Shown: positions 37,953 to 47,681 of the stretch, one piece after another
Layout of the letters: every line of letters begins with the position of its first letter
Position numbering within the stretch: position 1 is the first letter of the stretch
Made by a program: the position numbers and the translations under genes
The notes under the pieces: model-generated
Databases searched by the model: none
The model's input: only the letters and a program-made list of their open reading frames with translations
What the model was told of the DNA's origin: nothing
Assembly: GCF_000184685.1 (NCBI RefSeq)
Contig: NC_014830.1
Span: forward strand, 310,001 to 374,000
Reading direction: 5' to 3'
Length of the DNA: 64,000 nucleotides
Source of the DNA: Intrasporangium calvum DSM 43043
GTDB taxonomy: Bacteria; Actinomycetota; Actinomycetes; Actinomycetales; Dermatophilaceae

Positions 37953-38316
37953 GTTGGGCCTCCTCGCGGCGGGGGTCGGCCCGAGTGGCCGACCCCTCCA
38001 GTAGCCCCAAGGGCGGCTGACCCGCGCGGGCGGTCCGTTCTCGCTGTGGATTCCGAGAGTTCATCGAGGTGGGTTGTGGACAACCGCGTCTCGACGAGCG
38101 AGGTTGCCCGTTTTGTGGTGACATGGACGCGAACGCAGCGAAGGGCCGCTCCGCACCACTGCTGGGGCCGGACCGTGGAGATCTTGGGGGCAAGACGCAG
38201 CGCACCGCCAGGTCCGCACTCTCCACTTCCGCACGCGCCTTGAAAGAAACCCCGGCTGGGGTGATCGCAACATGAACATCCTCGCCTTAGGCCAGATGAG
38301 ACCTGAAGGAGATGCC
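37953..38316. other. gap with hairpin upstream of the DUF2637 gene
   Basis: No confident gene. A 10-base perfect stem (37972-37981 with 37987-37996) lies about 20 bases upstream of the DUF2637 start and could be a leader hairpin. Confidence 0.5.
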
Positions 38317-38871
38317 ATGACCAGCAACGCCCGCACCGGCGTCATCGGACTTGCCATCGTGGCGGTCCTCGCGACCGGCGGGTGCACCGACCAAGGTCTG
38401 CCGCCCGCCACCACCTCCAGCCCCTCGGCGACCGGGACGACACCGATCACCACGAGCACAACCATGACGGCGCAGGATCCCGAGCTGGCGGCGGCGGAGG
38501 CGACCGTGGAGAAGCTCTGGAAGCTGGTCGACGCCCTGGGCGCCGACAAGCAGCGCAGCCTCGACGAGCTCAACACGGTCGCCCGCGACCAGACTCTCGA
38601 GATCTGGCGCGAGCTGCTCACAAAGAGGCGGCGGGAAGCGATTCGCCAAACCGGCAGCACCTCAATCGTCTCTACGGAGGCATCGTCGGCCAGAGGCAAG
38701 CTCACCGTCGACACGTGCTTCGACGTCAGCAAGACGAACCTGCTCGACACGGACGGCAAGTCCGTGGTCTCCGAGAACCGTGCCTCACGAGTGCGTTACA
38801 CCTCCGTGGTCGAGCGCGGGAGCAACGGCAACTACTACGTCGTGCAGGACAAGGCGGTGGAGACATGCTGA
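38317..38871 (+). CDS. lipoprotein of unknown function
   Basis: 184 aa, ATG 38317 behind GAAGGAG. Signal peptide with lipobox LATGGC (Cys at about residue 22), Thr/Ser-rich linker, then a helix-rich domain and two more Cys (VDTCF and the final residue). A role in the mating surface is only inferred from the neighbouring DUF2637 gene. The next secreted protein starts inside its last codons. Confidence 0.7.
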   Translation: MTSNARTGVIGLAIVAVLATGGCTDQGLPPATTSSPSATGTTPITTSTTMTAQDPELAAAEATVEKLWKLVDALGADKQRSLDELNTVARDQTLEIWRELLTKRRREAIRQTGSTSIVSTEASSARGKLTVDTCFDVSKTNLLDTDGKSVVSENRASRVRYTSVVERGSNGNYYVVQDKAVETC

Positions 38872-38967
38872 CGCGATCCGCGCTCGTCCCCGCGCTGGCA
38901 CTCGGGATAGGGCTGTTCTCGCCGGCTTCGGCCACCGACCCCGTGAACATGTGCACCGCCCTCATTT
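38865..38967 (+). pseudogene. secreted protein truncated by ISL3-type element
   Basis: ATG overlaps the lipoprotein end. Signal peptide RSALVPALALGIGLFSPASA, then TDPVNMCTALI, where the left end of the ISL3-like element begins. Confidence 0.6.
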
Positions 38968-40438
38968 CTGGGACTCCTCGGCTTCCTGTGGGTCCGGGAG
39001 GGGTGGTTTGTGACCGAATCGCCTTGTGGGGGTTGATGCGGGTCGTTCGAGTGAGGTTGATGCGTGACGCGCACGCGTCGGCTGCCTAGGTTCGGAGCTG
39101 CCAAGCAAACCGGGCCTGCGACAGGAGCGGCCGCGTGCGCGCCACCACTGCATTCAACAAGATGCTCGCCATTCCCGGTGCCCATGTCACCGGTGTCGTG
39201 TTCACCCCGGACGGGATCGTGGTCGACCTGGGCCGGCGGGCCAAGCGGCTGCGCTGCCCGTGCGGCTGGTCGACCCGGGCTGTCTACGACCGCTCGAGGC
39301 GGTCTTGGCGCGGCTTGGACCTGGGCACGGCCAAGGTGTTCCTGCGCGCTTCGATCCGCCGGCTGATGTGTCGACGCTGCGGCCGGGTTCGTACCGAGGC
39401 GGTGCCGTGGGCGCGGCCGGGAGCGCGGTTCACCCGCGACTTCGAGGACGTCGTGGCCTGGCTGGCCCAGCGGATGGACAAGAGCGCGGTCACCCGGCTG
39501 CTGCGCTGCTCGTGGGAGGCGGTGGCCAACATCGTGACCCGGGTGGTGGCCGAGCAGCTGGACGAGACGCGGCTGCGCGACCTCTACCGGATCGGGGTCG
39601 ACGAGGTGTCCTACCGCAAGGGCCACCGGTACCTGACCGTGGTCGCCGACCACGACCGCGACGGCGCGGTGGTCTGGGTCGGCGAGGGCAAGAGCGCGGC
39701 CACCCTGGGCGCCTTCTACGAGCAGCTCGGCGAGGATGGTTGCGCCCAAGTCCAGGCCGTCTCAATGGATCTGGGCGCCGCGTTCAAGAAGGCCACCGAC
39801 GCCCACGCGCCGACGGCCCGCCAGTGCGTCGACCCGTTCCACCTGATCGCGCTAGCGAACGAAGCGATCAACAAGGCCCGCCGGTGGGCCTGGAACATCG
39901 AACGCGACAAAGCCAGACACGCCGCCGCGCAGGCCGGCCCGAAACGCCGCGGCCGACCACCCGCCGGCAGCCCGCCACCGACGCGGGACCAGGCCCGCTG
40001 GGTCAAGCACACCCGCTGGGCGCTGCTGAAGGACCCCGAGCACCTGAACGCGTCCCAGCTGCAGGTGCTGCACGAACTGCGCCGCAGCCACTCCGTGCTC
40101 TACCGCTGCTGGCAGCTCAAGGAAGGCCTGCGCGACCTCTACCGACTCGCCGACCCCGCCGACGCTCCCGAGCACCTGAACTGCTGGCCTGGGCCTGCCG
40201 CAGCCGGATCCCCGCCTTCATCACCCTGTCCAAGACCGTCCGGGCCAACCGCGACCGGATCCTCGCCGCCGTGCAGCTCGGCCTATCCAACTCCAAGCTC
40301 GAGGGCCTCAACTCAAGATCCGCCTGATCAACCATCGCGGCTGCGGACACCACAGCGCCGCCGCCCTCATCGCGATGATCTACCTCTGCTGCGGCGGACT
40401 GACCATCCAGCTACCCACACAAAGGTGAGGAGAACCGC
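38968..40438. mobile_element. ISL3-family insertion sequence
   Basis: Imperfect inverted ends of about 25 bases (38968-38993; reverse of 40413-40438) share CTCCTC and TGTGGGT blocks. They enclose the transposase 39135-40429. Exact boundaries are uncertain by a few bases. Confidence 0.7.
39135..40429 (+). pseudogene. ISL3-family transposase, two frameshifts
   Basis: N-terminal zinc-ribbon-like Cys pattern (LRCPCGWS, LMCRRCGRVR), helix-turn-helix (SAVTRLLRCSWEAVANIV), then the DDE domain with IGVDEVSYRKGHRYLTVV and VSMDLGAAFKKA. At about 40188 the frame shifts: RIPAFITLSKTVRANRDRIL and LGLSNSKLEGLNS continue in another frame. A second shift near 40315 leads to IRLINHRGCG and the end CCGGLTIQLPTQR. 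Probably inactive. Confidence 0.82.
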
Positions 40439-40516
40439 ATTTAAGGCATGATTCTCGTCAGCTAAACCTGCAATTCTGGTCGATCTGGTGGCCTGCCGCC
40501 AGCAAGTTCGGCAGCG

Positions 40517-41161
40517 TCAAGCCACGGTTCCCAGGTGCGCCGTGATGATGACCGAGCCGACGTCGCGATGTCCCCCTGCGGCCACGATGTGTGCGGAGAT
40601 GTCCGTGACCCCGTTCGCTGCGAGGACCGCTAACCAGCTGCTTATGCGACTCGAGGACCTCGACTGTCAGCTGGTCGTCGCTCAACATGGCCGCGCGAGT
40701 CGTTGGAGTGCCTCGAAGTAGCCGCGGGTAGGCGTACATCTCGGGCCGGGCCGTCCACGTCCAGTGCGTCTTCCACACGATGAAGAAGCGTTCCCCGGTG
40801 ATGGTCCGCCGTAGCTTGGCCACGCCGCCGGACACTTGGGGGTGGAACCACCTGAGGAACTCCGGGACGAGGGCGTCGGCGCTGGTGACGGCCTTGGCCT
40901 CGATGGCCGCCATGGGTGGCCGCTGGGCAAGTCCTGGGTCGTCAGATCCTTCCGGGCGACCCCGAGATATGACTCGCGCCTGGCGATGTGGCCACGGTCG
41001 CTGCCGTTGATGTTGATCGCGGCTCGCAGTGCGTCGTTCGCCTCGCTCTCAGGCTTCCTCAAGCACATGGCCACGAGGTCCTCGCGGGGCCGGCCACGGA
41101 GGCAGAGGGGGAGTGCGTCTTCGATCAGCTTGCGCATGCTTCCGGTCTCGTCAGAGCTCAC
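40517..41161 (-). pseudogene. unknown protein, two frameshifts
   Basis: Three consecutive reading-frame pieces join into one sensible protein: SMRKLIEDALPLCLRGRPRE..., a shift near 40925 to MAAIEAKAVTSADALVPEF..., and a shift near 40630 to AVLAANGVTDISAHIVAAGGH..., ending at 40517. Codon use is coding-like throughout. An Ile-Glu-Ala-Lys element preceded by a charged helix could be a PD-(D/E)XK nuclease motif; this is speculative. Not otherwise recognised. Confidence 0.55.
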
Positions 41162-41235
41162 GCCGGCACCCTATGAGAGGACGCACCAGAGATCCGGGAC
41201 GCCGAGACGCGAAAGCATCTGCTCCGCAGGGTCAG

Positions 41236-41637
41236 TTACTCACTTCGGGCGACCAGCATCCGCAGCGCCTCGAGCTCGACGTCGTAGGCCAGGACTCGTA
41301 GCCCCGTGGTGCGGACCGCGACGACGGCGACGGCGTGCGCGTCGTGGGCGTCGGTCTTGCGGTTGTGGCCGGTGTCGAGCGCTCGGGCTCGGCGGCTGAG
41401 GCTGGCCCGCACGTCGACGACGTGCTCGCCGTCGGCGAGCAGCCGCTGCGCCAACGGCCGGCCCGCGCCGTTGCTGCCCTCGACCGCCCAGACCCGCTCC
41501 CGGTAGGCCGCGACGTGCCGGCGCATCGCGGCATAGCCGGCCCTGTCGGTGCCGAACCGGCCCGTGGCCAGCACTCGGTCGTCGACGACCTCGATGGTCG
41601 CCGACAGCTTGTGGGGATCGACGCCGATGAACACCAT
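41236..41637 (-). pseudogene. IS110-family transposase, N-terminal fragment
   Basis: About 130 residues of the DEDD RuvC-like domain: VFIGVDPHKLSATIEVVD, VWAVEGSNGAGRPLAQRL, and TGHNRKTDAHDAHAVAVVA. The C-terminal Ser-containing domain is missing. Confidence 0.8.
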
Positions 41638-42204
41638 CTCTAGCACCCGCTCTCCGTCGTAGGCCTCCATGGGGTCGCGAGGCGGGCAGTGCTACTGAGA
41701 GCTGGGCAGAGCCCTCTGGAGCCACACCTCACGGGCGGCACTCGGCGGGAACGCAAACCGATGTAGAGCCACACCGATCACGCTGGTGGGCGGCCGCTTG
41801 GAGAGCTTCCCGCCGGGCACCTGGACCGAGTCTGGCCGGACACCGGTCCTACCGAAAGTGTCAAGTAGCCGCGTGTCGGCTGGCCGGCTTCGCGCCGGCC
41901 TCCCGAAGTCAGGCGCTTGAGAAAGGTGGGGAGGTGCAGCCGCGTCACGGCGTGCAGTTCAGGAGTTCGTGACCCCGCCGCGCGGGCCGAGGCACGGCGT
42001 AGCTGGCCCCGTTTCGGACCATGCGATGGAATCCTCGGGGCGTAGAACTCCGAGACCTACGGCCACGTGACCCGCACCATAGATTTCCCGATTCGTGTCT
42101 CATCGGGTGCGTACGCGGCCTACCGTCCATGTACCGCGGCCCGCTGAGTCCGCCGGTGCAGTGCTGGGGGCGGTTGCCGTGGTTTCTCTGGCGGGAGCCT
42201 GCTC
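41638..42204. other. gap between IS110 fragment and secreted nuclease
   Basis: No convincing gene. The part next to the IS110 fragment is probably its untranslated end. A hairpin GGCCGGC/GCCGGCC is at 41882-41900. Confidence 0.5.
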
Positions 42205-43956
42205 ATGCACCCTTGGTCAAGGCTGACATCGTTCCTCGCCGCGGGCGTCGTCTCGTTCGCGGCCGCCGTGGCGGCGGCCCCGCCGGTCCAGGCCGCTCCC
42301 GTCACGGCCGCGAGCTTGCCGGCGATGCTGAGCGTCCAGGCCGAGGACGGCGCCCATGACTACAGCCGGGACTACTTCCCGCTCTGGATCGACGCGGACC
42401 GCGACGGCTGCAACACCCGCTACGAGGTCTTGATCGCCGAGTCCACCACGCAGGTCACCGTCGGCGCGGGATGCAGCCTCTCAGGGGGCGCCTGGCTGTC
42501 CCCGTACGACGCCGCGACGTGGACGGACCCGGCCGACGTGGACATTGACCACATGGTCGCGCTCGCGGAGGCGTGGCGTTCCGGCGCGTGGGCGTGGACC
42601 ACCGACCAGCGCACCCAGTACGCCAACGACCTCGACGTCGACTACGCCTTGGTCGCCGTCACGGACAACGTGAACCAGGCCAAGGGCGACCAGGACCCCG
42701 CCGAGTGGCTACCGCCGTACATCCCGTTCCAGTGCCAGTACGTCATCGACTGGGCACTGGTGAAGTACCGCTGGTCGCTGTCCATCGACCCCGCAGAGGA
42801 GGCAGCGGTGGTCGCGATGCTCTCCGGCGCCTGCGGCGACACCATCGTCACCCTGCCGACCCAGCAGGTGAGCACCACCACCCCGGCGGGCGGCGCGGTG
42901 ACCGGCTTCCCGGATGGGATCACCCGCCTCGCGGGAGCCACCCGGTACGAGACAGCCATCCAGGTCTCACAGCGCTACGCCCCGGGAGTGCCCGCCGTGT
43001 ACGTCGCTACCGGCACGAACTTCCCCGACGCGCTCTCCGCCGCAGCCGCCGCCGCCCAGGTCGGCGGCCCCCTGCTGCTAACCAGCCCGACGGCGCTGCC
43101 GAGCGCGGTCAAGACCGAGATCACCCGACTGAACCCGGCACGCATCTACCTGCTCGGCGGAACCGCAGCAGTCTCCTCCGCAGTTGCCACCACACTGGCA
43201 ACGATCGCCCCCGTCACCCGCTACGACGGCGCCGACCGGTACGCCACCGGCCTGAACATCGTCAACAGCACCTTCGCCTCCGCCGCCACGGCGATGATCG
43301 CCACCGGACGATCCTTCCCCGACGCCCTCGCTGCGACCGGCGCGGCCGGCAAGGTCGACGCCCCCGTGATCCTCGTCGACGGAACCCGCAGCACCGTCAC
43401 CAGCGACACCCTCAGCGCCCTGACCCGGCTGGGCGTACGACACGTCACCGTCGCCGGCGGCACCGCCGTCGTCTCCACCGGCATCGTCACTCAACTGCAG
43501 AGCCTCGGCTTGACCGTCACCCGGTACGGAGGCTCCGACCGGTACGCCACCGCCGCGCTCATCAACAACGCCTACTTCCCCACCGGATCCACCGACACCA
43601 TGTTCCTGGCCACCGGCACGAACTTCCCCGATGCGCTCGCCGGGGCCGCTCTGGCAGGGCGCCTCGGCGCGCCCCAGTACGTGACCGCCGCGGCGTGCGC
43701 ACCAGCTCCGATCCACGACTCGGTGGCCGCCCTGGCCCCAGGCAAGACCGCTGTCCTCGGCGGCACCGCGGTCGTCTCGGACATCGCGGCCATGAACTGG
43801 GAGTGCCCTCCCGGCAAGCTCTTCCCCGACCCCGTCACCCCCGGCGCCTTCTGCGCCAGCACCTACAGCGGCTGGTACGGCTACACCACCACTGGGACGT
43901 TGATGCGCTGCACCACCACCGCCACCGACAGCAGGCTGCGCTGGCGAGCCGCCTGA
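42205..43956 (+). CDS. secreted HNH nuclease-like protein with cell-wall-binding repeats
   Basis: 583 aa. Signal peptide (residues 1-30). Residues about 35-215 form an HNH/DUF1524-type nuclease domain: YFPLWIDADRDGCNTRYEVL, then DIDHMVALAEAWRSGAWAW (metal-binding His) and LVAVTDNVNQAKGDQDPAEW (HNH Asn region). Residues about 235-540 hold three CW_binding_2 repeats, each with ITRLAGATRYETA-, VTRYDGADRYATG- or VTRYGGSDRYATA-type openings and a GTNFPDALS or GRSFPDALA core. A Cys-containing tail ends the protein. Likely a wall-attached extracellular nuclease; target and purpose unknown. Confidence 0.85.
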   Translation: MHPWSRLTSFLAAGVVSFAAAVAAAPPVQAAPVTAASLPAMLSVQAEDGAHDYSRDYFPLWIDADRDGCNTRYEVLIAESTTQVTVGAGCSLSGGAWLSPYDAATWTDPADVDIDHMVALAEAWRSGAWAWTTDQRTQYANDLDVDYALVAVTDNVNQAKGDQDPAEWLPPYIPFQCQYVIDWALVKYRWSLSIDPAEEAAVVAMLSGACGDTIVTLPTQQVSTTTPAGGAVTGFPDGITRLAGATRYETAIQVSQRYAPGVPAVYVATGTNFPDALSAAAAAAQVGGPLLLTSPTALPSAVKTEITRLNPARIYLLGGTAAVSSAVATTLATIAPVTRYDGADRYATGLNIVNSTFASAATAMIATGRSFPDALAATGAAGKVDAPVILVDGTRSTVTSDTLSALTRLGVRHVTVAGGTAVVSTGIVTQLQSLGLTVTRYGGSDRYATAALINNAYFPTGSTDTMFLATGTNFPDALAGAALAGRLGAPQYVTAAACAPAPIHDSVAALAPGKTAVLGGTAVVSDIAAMNWECPPGKLFPDPVTPGAFCASTYSGWYGYTTTGTLMRCTTTATDSRLRWRAA

Positions 43957-44346
43957 ACGAAGGGTCCAGTTGAACCGCAAACGGATCCCCCAAGGTGGAC
44001 GGCATCTCGTGTCTGGGCGGCCGCGCTGCGGAACTCTGCCCCAGACGCTCGCAGCACGAAAGGAGGGGGCGGTGCGCGAGCGCCGGCCCCTCCCCATACC
44101 CACGCCGTATGCCGCCGAGCTGGCTCCCAGTGACACCGGCGTCCGCAGTGAGGTGAGCTTGACCCACACGCCGCTGAGGGCAGGGACTCCGCGTGGCTTG
44201 ACCCGATTCGCGGCATGCCTCCCACGGATTCAGAACCAGTTCGCCCGAAAGCCCGGGTGTGAGGCATCTCACAGGTCTAGTTTCGTCTCGTCCATCAGGG
44301 GGTGACTCGACGGCCCCTTGTGGTCGTCTCCAGACGAGGAGCAGAG
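43957..44346. other. gap upstream of PQQ-type propeller gene
   Basis: No convincing gene. It contains a degenerate copy of the 15-bp motif (44107-44121, GTATGCCGCCGAGCT). Confidence 0.5.
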
Positions 44347-45909
44347 ATGGTCAGAATCATGCGTCGTGCACGACTGGCGTTGGTCGCAGGGGTATCGGGG
44401 GCCCTGCTCATGGTCGGGCAGGCGGCAGCCGCTCCGGGAGGAAATGGCTGGAACTCGGCCGGCGGTGACCGGTCGAACACGAGGAACGCGGCGAGCGAGA
44501 CGAAGATCTCGCCGAGCACGGTTGGGGACCTCACGCCGAAGTGGGTCCTCACGGCGGGTGGAGACGTCTCGGCGACGCCCGCCGTGGACGGCACGCGCGT
44601 CTACGTGCCCGACTGGGCGGGCAACCTCTACGCCGTCGACCGGATGACTGGCGAGGTCGCCTGGCAGGCGTCGATCCCCGACATCACCGGTGTGCCCGGG
44701 AACAAGGCTCGAGCCACGCCGGCGTTCACCGACACGACGCTCGTCGTCGGGGACCAAGGACCCTTTGGAGGCGGTGGGCGCGTCATCGCTCTCGACAAGG
44801 CCACCGGGGCGGCGCGTTGGGTGACCCAGGTGGACAGCAACCCGGGGGCGATCATCACCCAGTCAGCGACGATCTTCGACGGCGTGGTTTACGTGGGCGT
44901 CGCGTCCCAGGAGGAGGCGTACTCCGCCCTCGTCCCCGGCTACGACTGCTGCACGTTCCGCGGCAGCCTCGTGGCTCTCGATCTCGCCACCGGCAGCATC
45001 CTCTGGAAGACGTACATGACACCCGAGGACTTCCCCGGCGTCGCGGTCTGGGGCAGCTCCCCCGCCGTCGATCCCAAGCGCGGGACGGTCTACATCGCGA
45101 CGGGGAACAACTACGACGTCCCGCAGGACGTGCTTGACTGCGTGGCCGCGGCCGGAACCGACCCCGTAGCGCAGCGTGCCTGCCTCCCACCGGAGGATCT
45201 CTTCGACTCGATCGTCGCACTCGACATGCGCACGGGCGCGGTCAAGTGGGCCACTCACGCAATCTCCTACGACGCCTGGACCGTCTCCTGCATCTTCGGC
45301 AACCCCTCCAACTGCCCGTCACCGGCCGGGCCCGACTACGACTTCGGCCAGGCGCCGGCGCTCTTCAAGGTCGCGAGCGGGCCGGCCAAGGGGCGCGAGC
45401 TGTTGGGGGCGGGGCAGAAGAGCGGCCAGTACTGGGCGCTCGACCCCGACACCGGGGCGGTCGTGTGGGAGACCCAGGCTGGACCGGGCGGCACCGCCGG
45501 CGGGCTCCAGTGGGGCTCGGCGGTCGACGGCAGGCGCATCTACACGGCCAACGCGAACAGCAACCTCGTCGAGTTCCCGGACGGGTCCGGAGACACGAGC
45601 GGCGTCTGGTCGGCGCTCGACCCGTCCACCGGGGCGATCCTCTGGCAGACGCGTCCCACCCACGGCGGCAGCACGTCGGGGCCGGCCACGACGGCCAACG
45701 GCGTCGTCTTCGGCTGCGCGCTCGACGCGGACGGGTACATGTACGCGCTCGACGCCGCTACCGGAGAGATCCTGTGGTCGTTCGAGAGCGGTGGCTCGTG
45801 CCTGTCCGGGGCGGCCATCTCCAACGGAATGGTCTACTGGGGCTCGGGCTACAGCAACTTCGGCTTCGGCACGGCGAACAACAAGCTGTACGCCTTCGGC
45901 CTGAACTGA
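44347..45909 (+). CDS. secreted PQQ-type beta-propeller protein
   Basis: 520 aa, ATG 44347. Signal peptide (LALVAGVSGALLMVGQAAAAP), then eight-bladed-type repeats such as VYVPDWAGNLYAVDRMTGEVAWQ, RVIALDKATGAARWV, LVALDLATGSILWK, YALDAATGEILWS. An adjacent Cys pair (DCCTF) recalls the vicinal disulfide of PQQ alcohol dehydrogenases, and the layout is close to polyvinyl-alcohol-dehydrogenase-like proteins. No cytochrome domain is present. Enzymatic use of PQQ is not proven by sequence. Confidence 0.85.
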   Translation: MVRIMRRARLALVAGVSGALLMVGQAAAAPGGNGWNSAGGDRSNTRNAASETKISPSTVGDLTPKWVLTAGGDVSATPAVDGTRVYVPDWAGNLYAVDRMTGEVAWQASIPDITGVPGNKARATPAFTDTTLVVGDQGPFGGGGRVIALDKATGAARWVTQVDSNPGAIITQSATIFDGVVYVGVASQEEAYSALVPGYDCCTFRGSLVALDLATGSILWKTYMTPEDFPGVAVWGSSPAVDPKRGTVYIATGNNYDVPQDVLDCVAAAGTDPVAQRACLPPEDLFDSIVALDMRTGAVKWATHAISYDAWTVSCIFGNPSNCPSPAGPDYDFGQAPALFKVASGPAKGRELLGAGQKSGQYWALDPDTGAVVWETQAGPGGTAGGLQWGSAVDGRRIYTANANSNLVEFPDGSGDTSGVWSALDPSTGAILWQTRPTHGGSTSGPATTANGVVFGCALDADGYMYALDAATGEILWSFESGGSCLSGAAISNGMVYWGSGYSNFGFGTANNKLYAFGLN

Positions 45910-45988
45910 CCCGGCGCGGCGGCGTCGGTGGCGGCACGGCGACGGCTCGCCCATCCCGGGCGGGCCGGCGCCACTGCCCGACCGAGCC

Positions 45989-46345
45989 AGCTTGTCCGGA
46001 CGCCCGAGCTTCGGCTTCGTGTCGTAGAAGAAGAACGCGACCGCCCCAACCGGCAGCACGGAGTTCCAGTTCACGGCCGGCAACCTGAACTTCCACTCCG
46101 ACGACTACCAGTGGCTCGTCGTCGCCGGCGACAAGGCGCAGTACAAGGGCACCGGCACCGTCAACGACGCGAGCGGCTACGGCTTCATGCTCACCGCGAC
46201 CGACGGCAGCCCGGACACGTTCCGGATCGAGATCTGGAAGACCGCGGACGACACGATCGTCTACGACAACCAGATCGGTGGCGGCGACACGGCCGACCCG
46301 ACGACCGCGAGCGCGGGCGGCTCGATCCAGATCCACAAGGGCTGA
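45989..46345 (+). pseudogene. C-terminal fragment of a secreted protein with stop codon
   Basis: About 110 residues matching the beta-sandwich tail of secreted metabolic or adhesive proteins: STEFQFTAGNLNFHSDDYQWL, AQYKGTGTVNDASGYGFML, DTFRIEIWKTADDTIVYDN. Upstream SFGFVS is followed by an in-frame TAG (46025) and the rest of the protein is absent. Confidence 0.65.
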
Positions 46346-46357
46346 CGCCCCCTCACT

Positions 46358-47214
46358 TCAGGTCCCAGCCGTATGCCGTGAGGCACGGGCTCCGACATGA
46401 GTGTCCTCAGCTGGTGGCGGGGACGATTCGGATCGCGTCGGAACCTTGACGTTCTCACCGGAGTAGGTCTTCGCCGTCAGGTACGCCGTGGCGTCACCCA
46501 ACGAGTAGGTGCCGTCGGTGTCCTCGATCTGCACGACGAGGTCGAGGTCCCCGTCGCCGTCGACGTCCTGGAGTGACCCGGCCTGGCCGCTCTTGCCCTT
46601 CATTTGGACGCTGGCGCCATCGAGAGCGACCGTGGCGGGGTCGACCGTGGACGCGTCGAACGCGGCCGTGGTGAGGATGGCCACCGGGATGACACCGTTG
46701 CCGTCGTCGTTGATGCTGTTGTCGTCGCTTCCGGGCTTGATGTCATCGCGACCTGACGGCCCTCGTACTCCACGACGTAGCCACCCGAGGCGCCGTAGTT
46801 GTACAACTCGGGCGCGTCGTTCCACTTTCCGTTTGTGCCCAGGAAGGCGAGGGCGTCCTCGCCCCCGGAGTTGTTGGGCTCGCCCAGGAGCCAGTTGGTG
46901 TAGCCCCAGGTTTCGCCGGTGATCCACGTCCAGCCACCCGCTGGCTCGGTCGCGCCGTCCGTCTGGTAGCCGCCCAGCCACGTCGTGTGGAGACCCTCCC
47001 CGAAGGTGCTGAAGAGGAAGGCCTGCTCGTCAGCCGTCGTGATCGTGGCGAGGTGGCCTGCGCAGAGCGGACCACCCTGCGTACGCTCCGCGGCCGCGGA
47101 GCGGGCCTGGTGCCAGGTCATCCCGTCTGGGACGACTTCGTAGCTGTTGCCGTTTGCCGGCGTTGAGCGTTGCGGCTGAAGCGGCGGAGGTTCCGGCGAT
47201 GCCGAGGCTCAAAG
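46358..47214 (-). pseudogene. secreted C-type-lectin protein, frameshifted and 5'-cut
   Basis: Remnant signal peptide (IAGTSAASAATL), a shift near 47160, then a C-type lectin domain (MTWHQARSAAAE, LATITTADEQAFLFSTF, WTWITGETWGYTNWLLGEPNN, WNDAP). A second shift near 46745 leads to a DIKPGSDDNSINDDGNGVIPVAILTT and DVDGDGDLDLVVQIE tail, the type found at the end of secreted proteins. The 5' end abuts an ISL3-type fragment at about 47215. Confidence 0.72.
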
Positions 47215-47645
47215 CGGCTCATCACAATCGAGGGTGTAGAGATGGTCGGCGCGTCGGTGCCTGAGTAGGGGTCGAGGTCTTCCGATGATGGGAGTTCTCA
47301 CACTGCCCATCTGGAAGACCTCGACGTGTCTGACGCTACCTTCGCTTCCCCTGCCCTGACCACCCTCGCTCGCCTCGATGGGCTCGGGCTGGTGGTGACG
47401 GGGCAACGACTCGAGCCGGATCGCGCCGTGCTGGCCTGCCGTGTGGTCGAGCCCGATCAGTGGTGTCGCCGCTGCGGCTGCGAGGGCCTCCCACGCGACA
47501 CCGTCGTGCGGCGGCTGGCGCACGAGCCGCTGGGCTGGCGTCCCACCATGCTGGAGGTGACGATCCGTCGCTACCGGTGCGCCGGGTGCGGGCACGTGTG
47601 GCGGCAGGACACCAGCCTGCGGCACGACACTGCGCGCCGTTACTC
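47215..47645 (+). mobile_element. ISL3-family fragment
   Basis: Left end at GGCTCATCAC (about 47216) and the N-terminal part of a transposase (47326 to about 47640): zinc-ribbon Cys pattern WCRRCGCEG and YRCAGCGHVWRQDTS. The catalytic domain is missing; the SMP-30 gene follows. Confidence 0.75.
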
Positions 47646-47681
47646 AATGCGCAGGTCACACGGGTGGCTAGGATCAACGGC

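Noticed and set aside
38069-38275. Small frame ending with an ATGA overlap before the lipoprotein
   Set aside because: The lipoprotein has a better start at 38317 with GAAGGAG; coding character of the small frame is weak.
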